The position numbers and the translations under genes are program-made. DNA of 64,000 nucleotides from Blastopirellula sp. J2-11. Its GTDB lineage: Bacteria; Planctomycetota; Planctomycetia; Pirellulales; Pirellulaceae. The notes beneath the pieces are model-generated. The model was not told where the DNA came from, ran no database searches, and worked only from the letters and a program-made list of their open reading frames with translations. Every line of letters begins with the position of its first letter. Position 1 is the stretch's first letter. This document shows, one piece after another, positions 25,663 to 33,604 of the stretch. The stretch spans positions 2,418,001-2,482,000 of the forward strand of contig NZ_CP097384.1 in the NCBI RefSeq assembly GCF_024584705.1, in the 5' to 3' direction.

Positions 25663-26991
25663 ATGACCTTCCGAAATCGACTGGCCGCCGCGACATGGTT
25701 TGCGTTGGTCAGCTGTTCGCTTGCTTGGGCTGGAGATTCATGGCCGAGCTTTCGCGGCCCGTCAGGCGACGGCGTCAGCGAAGCGACCAACGTACCGCTG
25801 AAGTGGTCAGAAGAAGAAAACATCGCGTGGAAAACGCCGATCGAAGGGAAAGGATGGTCCTCGCCGGTTTTGGCCAACGGCAAGCTTTGGCTGACCACCG
25901 CGATCACGACGAAAGCTACGCCGGAAGCGTATGAGGAAAAGCTGCGTGGGAAACCGAAGTTTCAACAGAACACCAGCGAACTAGCGGCGTCGGTGCAATT
26001 GCGGGCGATTGAAATCGACTACGCTACCGGCAAGATTGGCAAGCAAGTCGATCTCTTTTACATCGACGATCCCGATCCGATTCATTCGACCAACAGCTAC
26101 GCGTCGCCGACGCCTGTGCTCGCAGGGGATCGTTTGTATTGCCACTTTGGGACCTATGGCACTTGCTGCGTCGATACGATCAAAGGAGAGCTCGTCTGGA
26201 AGAATCAACTGCCGCTGCAACATAACGTGGGGCCCGGCAGTTCGCCGGTGCTGCATGACGGAGTGATGATCTTGACCTGTGACGGCGCCGACCAGCAGTA
26301 CGTCTGCGGGCTCGACGCGAACACCGGCAAGCAAATGTGGAAGACCGATCGTCCCCCGCATCGCAAAGAAGATGGCGACATGCAAAAGGCGTACGCGACG
26401 CCGCTGATCGTCACTTGGGAAGGTCGCACGATGGCGATCATTCCCGGCGCTCAGTGGGACTGCGCCTACGATCCACTCTCGGGCGAAGAACTGTGGCGCG
26501 TCGATCACGGCGACGGATTCTCGAACGTGCCGTGTCCCGTCTTCAAAGATGGGGTTGTCTACATCTGCACCGGTTTCACCCGAGCCGAACTTTGGGCGAT
26601 GAGCGTGAATGGCCACGGCGACGTGACCGATTCGCACGTTGGTTGGACGATGAACAAACAAGTGCCGACCAAGCCCTCTCCGGTAGTTTGGAAAAACTTG
26701 TTGTTCATGGTTTCGGACCGCGGCGTCGCAACCTGCGTTGATACCGATAACGGCGAAACCGTTTGGATCGAGCGACTGGGGGGCAACTATTCGGCCTCGC
26801 CGGCGATCGCCGAAGAGCGGATCTACTTTTGCAATGAAGACGGCAAAACGATCGTGGTCGCCCCGAGTCGCGAATTCAAAGTGCTTGCCGAAAACCAAAT
26901 CGCCGGCCAAATCATGGCCTCGCCGCTGCTGCTAGACGGCGCGATTGTGCTGCGTACCGAAGGCAATCTGTATCGGATTGGGAAGAAGTAG
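25663..26991 (+). CDS. Secreted PQQ-like beta-propeller protein 1
   Basis: A 442-residue protein from ATG 25663; the open frame before it overlaps the zinc-ribbon gene. MTFRNRLAAATWFALVSCSLAWA is a signal peptide. The mature start WPSFRGPSGDGVSEATNVPLKW is the typical entry of the planctomycete PQQ-like family, and each blade ends in W-type strands (LWLTTAIT, ELVWKNQLPL, QMWKTDRPPHR, ELWRVDHGD, ETVWIERLGG). There are about seven blades. Such propellers bind partners or a quinone cofactor, but no catalytic group can be assigned. It shares the same architecture as the gene at 59895. Confidence 0.88.
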   Translation: MTFRNRLAAATWFALVSCSLAWAGDSWPSFRGPSGDGVSEATNVPLKWSEEENIAWKTPIEGKGWSSPVLANGKLWLTTAITTKATPEAYEEKLRGKPKFQQNTSELAASVQLRAIEIDYATGKIGKQVDLFYIDDPDPIHSTNSYASPTPVLAGDRLYCHFGTYGTCCVDTIKGELVWKNQLPLQHNVGPGSSPVLHDGVMILTCDGADQQYVCGLDANTGKQMWKTDRPPHRKEDGDMQKAYATPLIVTWEGRTMAIIPGAQWDCAYDPLSGEELWRVDHGDGFSNVPCPVFKDGVVYICTGFTRAELWAMSVNGHGDVTDSHVGWTMNKQVPTKPSPVVWKNLLFMVSDRGVATCVDTDNGETVWIERLGGNYSASPAIAEERIYFCNEDGKTIVVAPSREFKVLAENQIAGQIMASPLLLDGAIVLRTEGNLYRIGKK

Positions 26992-27029
26992 AGGAAAAGC
27001 GGAAAGCGGAAACGGGAAAGCGGATATAG

Positions 27030-27172
27030 GTCAGGCCTTTGGCCTGACGATGTCCGGCGCCGGTAAGCAAAGAACGATCTGATGTCTTCAGCCCCGAAGG
27101 GGCGGCGCTAAAGTAGCCCAGGGCGAAGCCCTGGGTTTTCGTCCGCGAAATTACGCAGCCCCAACGGGGCGA
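27030..27172. repeat. Cluster of short palindromes (planctomycete GCCCC/GGGGC type)
   Basis: Four small hairpins lie side by side: GTCAGGCC-GGCCTGAC (27030-27048), GCCCCGAAGGGGC (27091-27103), CCCAGGG-CCCTGGG (27118-27135) and GCCCCAACGGGGC (27158-27170). The series with AAGCCCTGGG resembles a REP-like repeat common in planctomycete and verrucomicrobial genomes. No gene lies between 26992 and 27211. Confidence 0.65.
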
Positions 27173-27211
27173 TCTTGCCGAACATCATTGGGCAAGGACT
27201 GACGTACCAGC

Positions 27212-27697
27212 TCAGATGTCCCCTTCGCGATAGCCCGGGTAACCGCCGGGACCATAGCCCGGTCCTCCTCCAGCACCAGGTCCGTAGCCGCCGCCGGGAC
27301 CGTAGGGTTGGGGAAAGCCGCCAAAATTGTTGTTGAAGGTCGGCCCCAAGCCTTGGTAGGGGGCGCCCCACAATTGATACGGGACCGAGTAAGGGCGATA
27401 CGGATGCAACCATTCGCCGTAAGGTCGAACGGGTCGCCCCCATTCTTGGACGATGTGGTAGTTGTCAACGCTGCCGCCGGTGCCGATTCGGCTGCGGAAC
27501 TGGCGATAGCCAGAGCTCATGTAGCTGGGGTTGTACGGTTGATTGACGGTCGGGTCAGGCGAGTACTGCGCAACGCGGTCCCCTGTCTCTTGACTATGGC
27601 TATAGAAGCTGGGCGAGGTTAGCCAATCTTGTGCATAGGCGGAGGATACGGCAGCAAATACCAGGCACAGGCCGGTAATAACGCGGCATACGTTCAT
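27212..27697 (-). CDS. Secreted Gly/Pro/Tyr-rich hypothetical protein
   Basis: A 161-residue protein from ATG 27697 (MNVCRVITGLCLVFAAVSSAYA), a clean signal peptide; the frame extends to 27790. The mature protein is rich in Tyr, Pro, Gly and Asn, with PYRPYSVPYQLWGAPYQGLG and a C-terminal GPGGG(Y)GPG repeat series. I recognise no domain, and it may be an envelope or adhesive structural protein. SurE lies upstream on the same strand, 140 bases away. Confidence 0.65.
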   Translation of the reverse strand: MNVCRVITGLCLVFAAVSSAYAQDWLTSPSFYSHSQETGDRVAQYSPDPTVNQPYNPSYMSSGYRQFRSRIGTGGSVDNYHIVQEWGRPVRPYGEWLHPYRPYSVPYQLWGAPYQGLGPTFNNNFGGFPQPYGPGGGYGPGAGGGPGYGPGGYPGYREGDI

Positions 27698-27837
27698 GGT
27701 TCGAACAGGGAGTTCGGCGCATCGCCGCGCGCGTCCGTTACGACTTGCGGCGATCAAATCAGAGAGCCGTCGCTTCAATTGCGACAACATACGGCATGAC
27801 GAAATTCGCCATGCAGAACTGGGGGGTAACTTCCAGT

Positions 27838-28602
27838 CTAGTCAGCGATTTGCAAATCCCAAGACTTCATTCGGTCAAGATAAGCACTCTCGGTCAAATT
27901 AAAGTGGAGCGGAGTGAGGGTGATGTCCCCCTTCTCGAGCGCCGAAAGATCAGTTTCTTCCGAGCCGTGCTCTGGTTTGGGATCGCCGGTCGACCAGTAA
28001 TAGTCGCGGCCGCGGGGGTCTTTTCGCTTGATAAAATGTTCGCCGTAGCGGGCCAGACCCATCGGTACGACCTGCACAATCGATTTTTTCCGCAGCGCGG
28101 CGGTCGGAAAATTAAGGTTGAACAGCTGCGCCGGCTCTCCTTTTTGAGCCAGAATCTTCTCGATGATCTCGCGTCCTTTGAGTGCGGCGACGTCAAACTG
28201 CGGGTTTTCGTCCCATTCCAGCGAGACCGCGACGCTGGTGATGCCAAAGAAGGCGCCTTCGATCGCGGCGGCGACTGTGCCGGAGTAGAGAACGTTGATC
28301 CCGGCGTTTAGCCCGCCGTTGATGCCGCTGACGATCAAATCAGGGCGTTTTTTGCAAAACTCGAAAACGCCAATCTTGACGCAGTCGGCCGGGCTCCCTT
28401 CGACGGCGTAACCGCGGAGCCGATCGCCGTCGTACGCTTCTTTGCAGACCAGGGGGCTGAGAAAAGTAATGGAGTGCCCGACGCCGCTTTGTTCAGTCGC
28501 GGGAGCAACCACGGTGACATTTCCCAGTTTTTGCAGTTGGCGCTCCATCGCGGCCAATCCGGGGGCGTAAATTCCGTCATCGTTCGTCAGCAAGATTTCC
28601 AT
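27838..28602 (-). CDS. surE: 5'/3'-nucleotidase SurE
   Basis: A 254-residue protein from ATG 28602 (MEILLTNDDGIYAPG). The metal-binding NDD motif is at residues 7-9, and the ATEQSGVGHSITF loop and SGINGGLNAGINVLYSGTVAAAIEG complete the active site of this acid-phosphatase-like family. The length matches the usual 250-260. It dephosphorylates nucleoside monophosphates, and often acts in stationary phase. It is divergent from guaA, and their shared gap carries the guaA promoter. The longer frame to 28644 has no support. Confidence 0.95.
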   Translation of the reverse strand: MEILLTNDDGIYAPGLAAMERQLQKLGNVTVVAPATEQSGVGHSITFLSPLVCKEAYDGDRLRGYAVEGSPADCVKIGVFEFCKKRPDLIVSGINGGLNAGINVLYSGTVAAAIEGAFFGITSVAVSLEWDENPQFDVAALKGREIIEKILAQKGEPAQLFNLNFPTAALRKKSIVQVVPMGLARYGEHFIKRKDPRGRDYYWSTGDPKPEHGSEETDLSALEKGDITLTPLHFNLTESAYLDRMKSWDLQIAD

Positions 28603-28776
28603 TGTTCCATCCAATAGAGCGCAGGGAAGGCCGATTGAGCGCAAAGATCCGATTTGGTCTTCATGCTAGGCGGGGCCGCGGCAGGGGTAAACCGGGGAAG
28701 AACCAACGAGGGAGACGTGTTGGGCAATCTTCATGAATCGCGCCTTTCCGCAGTCGGGCGCTAGCGGCGGAGCTAG

Positions 28777-28805
28777 TTTGCAGCATTTGGCGATCGCGAT
28801 ATAAT
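28777..28805 (+). promoter_or_regulatory. Promoter of guaA
   Basis: A -35-like TTTGCA (28777-28782), 17-base spacer and a perfect -10 TATAAT (28800-28805). Transcription would start near 28812, only about 10 bases before the leader hairpin. Confidence 0.6.
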
Positions 28806-28820
28806 ACGCGGTTTCCTTCA

Positions 28821-28846
28821 CCCGCCGGTTTCTGGGCGGGCTTTTT
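28821..28846 (+). terminator. Terminator-like hairpin in the guaA leader
   Basis: CCCGCC and GGCGGG form a 6-bp GC stem with a loop of 8, followed by C and five T residues. It lies between the guaA promoter and the guaA start, with no other plus-strand gene upstream, so it is a candidate attenuator. Confidence 0.55.
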
Positions 28847-28875
28847 CGTTTTCCGGTTTCGACGGAAGGATGACG

Positions 28876-30459
28876 ATGACGGCTCCTGCGCCTGATCACA
28901 ACTCTGACGCCTCTCGCATCTCTGACGAAAAGATACTCGTCCTCGACTTTGGTTCGCAGTACGCCCAGCTAATTGCTCGCCGCGTACGAGAGCAAAACGT
29001 CTATTGCGAAATCGTGCGGCATGACATCTCGGTCGAGCGGATCGCGGCGCATAACCCGCGCGGCATCATTCTCTCTGGCGGGCCCTCCAGCGTTTATGAA
29101 GAAGGAGCGCCGCAGTGCGATCCGGGGCTGTTTGCGATGGGGATTCCGGTGCTCGGCATCTGCTACGGCATGCAACTGATCTGCCAGGCGTTCGGCGGTC
29201 AGGTGAAAAACACGTCGCAACGTGAATATGGTCACGCCAAGATCAGCATTACTCCGAATGAGGACCTGTTTGGCGGTTTGCCCAGCGAGACCGACGTTTG
29301 GATGAGTCACGGCGATCAGGTCACCAATGTGACCGAATCGTTTGAATCGTTGGCCAGCACGTCGACCTGTCCGATCGCCGCGATGCGACACAAAGAACTG
29401 CCGCTCTACGCGATGCAGTTTCATCCGGAAGTGACCCACACGCCGCTGGGATTCCAGATTCTCCGCAACTTTGTCATTTCGGTTTGCCAGTGCGAAGGTC
29501 GTTGGAAGCTGCACGACTTCGCCCAGCAGACGATCGCCGAAATTCGCGAGCGTGTCGGCGGCAATCGCGTGATTTGCGGCCTCTCTGGCGGCGTTGATTC
29601 GGCCGTGGTCGCTGCCCTGCTCTATCAAGCGATTGGCCCGCAATTGTCCTGTATCTTGGTCGATAACGGCTTGTTGCGGAAGCAAGAGGCCGAGTCGGTA
29701 ATCGCCGAGTTTACGAAGCATTTTAAGACCGACTTGCATGTGGTCGCCGCCAAAGACGATTTCCTGAAAGAACTGGCCGGGATCACCGAGCCGCAGGAGA
29801 AACGTCGCCGCATCGGCTACCAGTTTGTCGAATGTTTCAAGGCCGAAGCGCGCAAGATCAAAGACGCCAAGTTTCTGGCGCAAGGGACTCTCTATCCCGA
29901 CGTGATTGAAAGCGGCGCCGCGCTCGACGGCCCGGCGGCGACGATCAAGTTGCACCATAATGTCGGCGGATTGCCGAAAGAGCTCGGCTTTGAGCTGATC
30001 GAGCCGCTGCGTGATTTGTTCAAAGACGAAGTTCGCAAGCTGGGGCTGGAATTGGGGCTGCCGGAAGATCTGGTCTGGCGACATCCGTTCCCCGGTCCCG
30101 GTCTGGCGGTTCGCTGCTTGAGCGACGTGACCGAAGAAAAATTGTCCGTGCTGCGTGAGGCCGACTCGATCGTCGTCAGCGAGATCAAAGCAGCCGGCCT
30201 GTATCGTCAAACGTCGCAAGCGTTCGCCGTGTTATTGCCGGTGCAAAGCGTCGGCGTGATGGGCGACGCACGCACCTACGAAAATGCGGTCGCCGTCCGT
30301 TGCGTCAACACCGACGACTTTATGACCGCTACCTGGAGCTACCTGCCGTACGAAGTGCTGGCGCGGATTTCGACGCGAATCATCAACGAAGTCAAAGGGG
30401 TCAACCGCGTCTGTTACGACATCAGTACGAAACCGCCGGCGACGATCGAGTGGGAATAA
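28876..30459 (+). CDS. guaA: GMP synthase (glutamine-hydrolysing)
   Basis: A 527-residue protein. The ATG at 28876 is preferred to 28870 because GGAAGG at 28864-28869 abuts the earlier ATG but is spaced correctly for the later one. Class I glutamine amidotransferase domain: [19 protein letters not shown], nucleophile GICYGMQLI, and [10 protein letters not shown] with the catalytic His-x-Glu. ATP-pyrophosphatase domain: [18 protein letters not shown] with the SGGxDS PP-loop. The C-terminal dimerisation domain ends [15 protein letters not shown]. It converts XMP to GMP. Possible attenuation in its leader; guaB lies 20 kb downstream. Confidence 0.98.
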   Translation: MTAPAPDHNSDASRISDEKILVLDFGSQYAQLIARRVREQNVYCEIVRHDISVERIAAHNPRGIILSGGPSSVYEEGAPQCDPGLFAMGIPVLGICYGMQLICQAFGGQVKNTSQREYGHAKISITPNEDLFGGLPSETDVWMSHGDQVTNVTESFESLASTSTCPIAAMRHKELPLYAMQFHPEVTHTPLGFQILRNFVISVCQCEGRWKLHDFAQQTIAEIRERVGGNRVICGLSGGVDSAVVAALLYQAIGPQLSCILVDNGLLRKQEAESVIAEFTKHFKTDLHVVAAKDDFLKELAGITEPQEKRRRIGYQFVECFKAEARKIKDAKFLAQGTLYPDVIESGAALDGPAATIKLHHNVGGLPKELGFELIEPLRDLFKDEVRKLGLELGLPEDLVWRHPFPGPGLAVRCLSDVTEEKLSVLREADSIVVSEIKAAGLYRQTSQAFAVLLPVQSVGVMGDARTYENAVAVRCVNTDDFMTATWSYLPYEVLARISTRIINEVKGVNRVCYDISTKPPATIEWE

Positions 30460-30520
30460 CCGGCTATTCGTGAAGAACGCGGCGCCGGCAATGACAGAGC
30501 CGGCGGCTAGCCCTTACAAT

Positions 30521-30686
30521 AGAACGCGGCGAAGCCACGGATGAAGAGCGGTATAATACGGTCGGAATCAAGTCGACCGCCGTACTAGCCCGCAGCGCCA
30601 GCGAGGGAATGCGGTCGGCGATACCAACACGGATTGAAGTGGCGACCGCATTCCCTCGCTGGCGCTGCGGGCTAGTGTTTTGTCAC
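30521..30686 (+). repeat. Palindromic repeat family A, copy 3 (perfect 33-bp arms)
   Basis: Arms 30585-30617 and 30643-30675 are exact reverse complements over 33 bases (core GCCAGCGAGGGAATGCGG), with a 25-base loop. A 50-base lead-in (30521-30570) matches that of copy 1. It ends CTAGTGTTTTGTCAC, as copy 1 does with one change. Confidence 0.85.
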
Positions 30687-30847
30687 CATTAAGATTTCGG
30701 TCGCCACTGTCTGGCTTGCCCAGCAGTGCCGCCCTGCTCTTGTGGACCTGGATTTAACGATCCGACGGAAGTCGATGGCGAACGCGAAAAGAGTTGGGCA
30801 GGACTGCTGCTGATGCAGCCGGAGTTATCGAGCAATGCCGGCAGCGC

Positions 30848-30883
30848 AAAAAAACAGGCGCGACTGTTGGGAACAGTCGCGCC
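30848..30883 (-). terminator. Orphan rho-independent terminator on the minus strand
   Basis: GGCGCGACTGTT and its exact complement form a 12-bp stem with a 3-base loop, followed on the minus strand by TG and seven T residues. No minus-strand gene is recognised upstream of it (30884-31191). Confidence 0.75.
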
Positions 30884-31191
30884 CATGAACGGGATCATCG
30901 CTCGTATTACAGTCTCGACAGGCGGGGCGAGCTGGTGGGTGCTCGAAGTCGAGGCCGCTAACGATCGCGTGGAGTTAAGATAAGAGTCTTTGCCCGAACT
31001 AATGTTCGTTGGCATCATGATATCACGCTATTTCGATCTTACAACCCTTAATTCGCTCCTTCGGGAAGAATTCTTCCTGTCGATATTCAGCGGGCAGATT
31101 GATTGCCTAAAATCGTTATAATCGGTTGCGATTCTACATTACCCGCATCACCACTAAACGCTAGCTACGAAAGACGTTAGAGAGTTCCTGC

Positions 31192-32865
31192 ATGGGTAAA
31201 AAACATATCTTCACGATTGAGAATTTGAACAAAAAGTTCGGCCAGCGCGAGATCCTCAAAGAGATGTGGCTCGCTTTCTACCCCGGCGCCAAGATCGGCG
31301 TGCTGGGGCGGAACGGCGCCGGAAAGAGCACCATTCTCAAGATCATGGCAGGCATCGATAAGGAGTTTGATGGCGTTGCGCAGTTAACTCCCGGTTTTAC
31401 GGTCGGTTATCTGTCGCAAGAGCCGCAACTCAATCCCGAAAAAGATGTGTATGGAAACGTCGAAGAGGCGGTCGCCCATCGACGGGACCTGCTCGTGCGG
31501 TTCAACGAAATCAGCATGAAGCTGGGAGAACCGCTCGAAGACGATGAGATGAACGCGCTCTACGAAGAGATGGGCAAATTGCAGGACGAGATCGAAGCGA
31601 CCAACAGTTGGGAGCTTGATCGCGAGATTGAGATCGCGATGGACGCGATGAACCTGCCTCCCGGCGACGCTGACGTCTCCAAGCTCTCCGGCGGTGAGCG
31701 CCGCCGCGTCGCTCTCTGTCAGCTGCTGCTGAAAAAACCGGATCTGTTGCTGCTAGACGAACCGACCAACCATCTCGACGCCGAATCGATCTTGTGGCTC
31801 GAGCATCACCTGCAGGCCTATCACGGCACGATTGTCGCGATCACCCATGATCGCTACTTCCTGGACAATGTCGCCGGTTGGATTCTCGAAATCGAGCATG
31901 GCCGCAGCTATCCGTACGAAGGGAACTATTCGGCTTGGCTTGAGCAGAAGCAGAAACGACTGGCGCTGGAAGAAAAGCAGTCTGAGGCGCGTCAGAAATT
32001 TCTGGCTAACGAGTTGGAATGGATTCGCAGTTCGCAGAAAGCGAAGCAGTCGAAAGGTAAGGCGCGGATCAACGCCTACGAGAAACTGTCGGCCGAGCAA
32101 TTTGAAGAACGCAACGACGAGTTCGAGATCCAGATCCCGCCGGGCAAGCACTTGGGCGATCTGGTTATCGAGGCCAAGAACGTCACCAAAGCGTATGGCG
32201 ACAACGTCTTGATCGACAATCTCAGTTTTCATCTCCCGGCTGGCGGCATCATCGGCGTGGTTGGCCCCAACGGCGCCGGCAAGACCACCCTGTTCCGCAT
32301 GTTGACCGGCCAGACCGAACCTGACTCCGGCGAATTCCGGATCGGTACGACGGTCGAGATGGGTTACGTCGATCAGTCGCGTGACGCGCTCGATCCCGAG
32401 AAGACAGTCTTTCAGGAAATCTCAGGCGGGCACGACACCATCGTGATGGGCAATCGCAAAGTTCATTCACGCGGGTACGTTTCGCGGTTTAACTTCCGCG
32501 GCCCGGACCAAGAGAAGAAGGTGGGCGTGCTCTCTGGCGGTGAGCGGAATCGCGTCCATTTGGCGGCGCTGTTGCGTCGTGGCTCGAATGTTCTACTGTT
32601 GGACGAACCGACGAATGACTTGGATGTCGACACGTTGCGAGCACTCGAAGAAGCGATCATGAACTATGCTGGATGCGTTGTGGTGGTTAGCCACGATCGT
32701 TGGTTCCTCGACCGTCTGGCGACCCATATCCTGGCGTTTGAGGGAGATGGGTACGTTCACTGGTGCGAAGGAAACTTCAGCACGTACGAAGGTCAGCGAA
32801 AAGAACGTCTCGGCATCAATCCTGATCAGCCGCCGCGATTCAAGTACAAAAAGCTGCAACATTAA
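31192..32865 (+). CDS. ettA: Energy-dependent translational throttle protein EttA (ABC-F)
   Basis: A 557-residue soluble ABC-F protein with two ATPase domains. Domain 1: Walker A GRNGAGKST near 39-47, signature LSGGERRRVALCQLLL, Walker B LLLLDEPTNHLD. The interdomain P-site tRNA-interaction linker includes WIRSSQKAKQSKGKARINAYEKL and is distinctive of EttA, as is the N-terminal FTIENLNKKFGQREIL. Domain 2: GPNGAGKTT, LSGGERNRVHLAALLRRGSN, LLLDEPTNDLD, ending RFKYKKL. It binds the ribosomal E site and gates the first elongation steps by ATP/ADP ratio. The arm insertion between Walker A and signature in domain 1 is present. Confidence 0.96.
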   Translation: MGKKHIFTIENLNKKFGQREILKEMWLAFYPGAKIGVLGRNGAGKSTILKIMAGIDKEFDGVAQLTPGFTVGYLSQEPQLNPEKDVYGNVEEAVAHRRDLLVRFNEISMKLGEPLEDDEMNALYEEMGKLQDEIEATNSWELDREIEIAMDAMNLPPGDADVSKLSGGERRRVALCQLLLKKPDLLLLDEPTNHLDAESILWLEHHLQAYHGTIVAITHDRYFLDNVAGWILEIEHGRSYPYEGNYSAWLEQKQKRLALEEKQSEARQKFLANELEWIRSSQKAKQSKGKARINAYEKLSAEQFEERNDEFEIQIPPGKHLGDLVIEAKNVTKAYGDNVLIDNLSFHLPAGGIIGVVGPNGAGKTTLFRMLTGQTEPDSGEFRIGTTVEMGYVDQSRDALDPEKTVFQEISGGHDTIVMGNRKVHSRGYVSRFNFRGPDQEKKVGVLSGGERNRVHLAALLRRGSNVLLLDEPTNDLDVDTLRALEEAIMNYAGCVVVVSHDRWFLDRLATHILAFEGDGYVHWCEGNFSTYEGQRKERLGINPDQPPRFKYKKLQH

Positions 32866-32984
32866 ACGTGCGATATCCGGATTCGCATTGCCGCAGAGTC
32901 TTGACCTTGCGGCGGCGATCCGTTAACAACAAATGCTTACCCCAAGCAATTCAAAGAATCTGTTTAACTACGAGGTATTGAGCC

Positions 32985-33155
32985 GTGTCCATTATTCGCC
33001 TTGGTTCCAATCAAAAGTATTCCAGCGGTTGGGAATCTGCGTTCGGCAAAGAGCCTGCGAAGAAGAGCGACACTTCCGCCAAGAAGACCGCTAAAACCGC
33101 CAAAAAGAAATCGGCCAAAGCGGCCGTAAAAAAAACGGCGAAGAAAAAGAAGTAG
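32985..33155 (+). CDS. Lysine-rich basic 56-residue protein, histone-H1-like tail
   Basis: A small gene starting at GTG 32985 with GAGGT (32972-32976) at 8-base spacing. The protein begins VSIIRLGSNQKYSSGWESAFG, then becomes a Lys/Ala-rich tail with repeats of the type K-K-x-A-K-(T/A). This resembles the C-terminal tail of histone H1 or Hc1-like bacterial proteins. TTGACC (32901) and TAACAA (32924), 17 bases apart, form a plausible promoter, and a terminator follows at 33201. Whether it binds DNA or RNA is inference. The N-terminal 20 residues may be a short docking motif. Confidence 0.75.
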   Translation: MSIIRLGSNQKYSSGWESAFGKEPAKKSDTSAKKTAKTAKKKSAKAAVKKTAKKKK

Positions 33156-33200
33156 CGACGTCGCCGCTTGATCGGCGCTCAGAATCAAGCGAACGAAAAA

Positions 33201-33239
33201 CGGCCGTCGCGATCACTCGCTGCGGCCGAATTTTATTTC
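33201..33239. terminator. Bidirectional terminator between the lysine-rich gene and the next gene
   Basis: CGGCCGTCGCGA and TCGCTGCGGCCG pair except for a small internal mismatch, with T-rich sequence on the plus-strand side and five T residues on the minus-strand side. Confidence 0.65.
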
Positions 33240-33273
33240 TTGCCGATTGCCGGCGCGACATTTCAAAAAAACG

Positions 33274-33522
33274 CTAGTCCCAGGGTTCTTCCCCTTCGAC
33301 ATCGTCAAAGTCATCTCCCGCATGCCAGCGCTCGAGCGCAGCGATGACGGTGTCCCGTTCTTCGCGGTTCGTCCATAGGGACTCGCCTTGTTCCAGCCGG
33401 ACTTCGTACTGACCTTCGCACAAGCAATCTTCAGCGCCGCAAAAGTGCGGCACGTCCGCGATCCATAGGATCCGGTAAAGGGGAACGTGCTTGTCGTCAA
33501 TCATGCAAAACAACGAAGACAT
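33274..33522 (-). CDS. Small acidic hypothetical protein
   Basis: An 82-residue protein with GAGGAG 7 bases before the ATG at 33522. It is acidic, particularly at the end (DDFDDVEGEEPWD), with three cysteines clustered at FCGAEDCLCEGQ. I do not recognise a family. The cysteine cluster could bind a metal, but no second pair supports a zinc ribbon. It is convergent with the lysine-rich gene and located 83 bases downstream of proC on the same strand. Confidence 0.7.
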   Translation of the reverse strand: MSSLFCMIDDKHVPLYRILWIADVPHFCGAEDCLCEGQYEVRLEQGESLWTNREERDTVIAALERWHAGDDFDDVEGEEPWD

Positions 33523-33604
33523 TTCAACATCTCCTCAAGGCGCTGGTCGCCTGGTAACCGCCTGCAGTAAATTATAGTTTCGCGGGAAAGGGGCGCCCGC
33601 AGAA

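Larger units (their letters stand above)
30460..31191. other. 732-base gap: repeat, orphan terminator, ettA promoter region
   Basis: Holds repeat A copy 3 (30521-30686), a minus-strand terminator (30848-30883), and a TATAAT at 31117-31122 with no clear -35, probably the -10 of ettA. The overlapping ORFs at 30689-31018 and 30726-30983 show no protein-like features. Confidence 0.6.

Noticed and set aside
28806-28875. Purine riboswitch in the guaA leader
   Set aside because: The leader is about 60 bases, with only one short hairpin and none of the conserved junction bases of known purine riboswitches; simple attenuation is still possible.
28969-30219. 416-residue minus-strand ORF across guaA
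   Set aside because: It is antisense to a full-length, well-conserved enzyme and has no motif of its own.
30689-31018. 109-residue minus ORF and 85-residue plus ORF in the gap after guaA
   Set aside because: A strong terminator lies inside both; the composition is random and neither has a ribosome-binding site.
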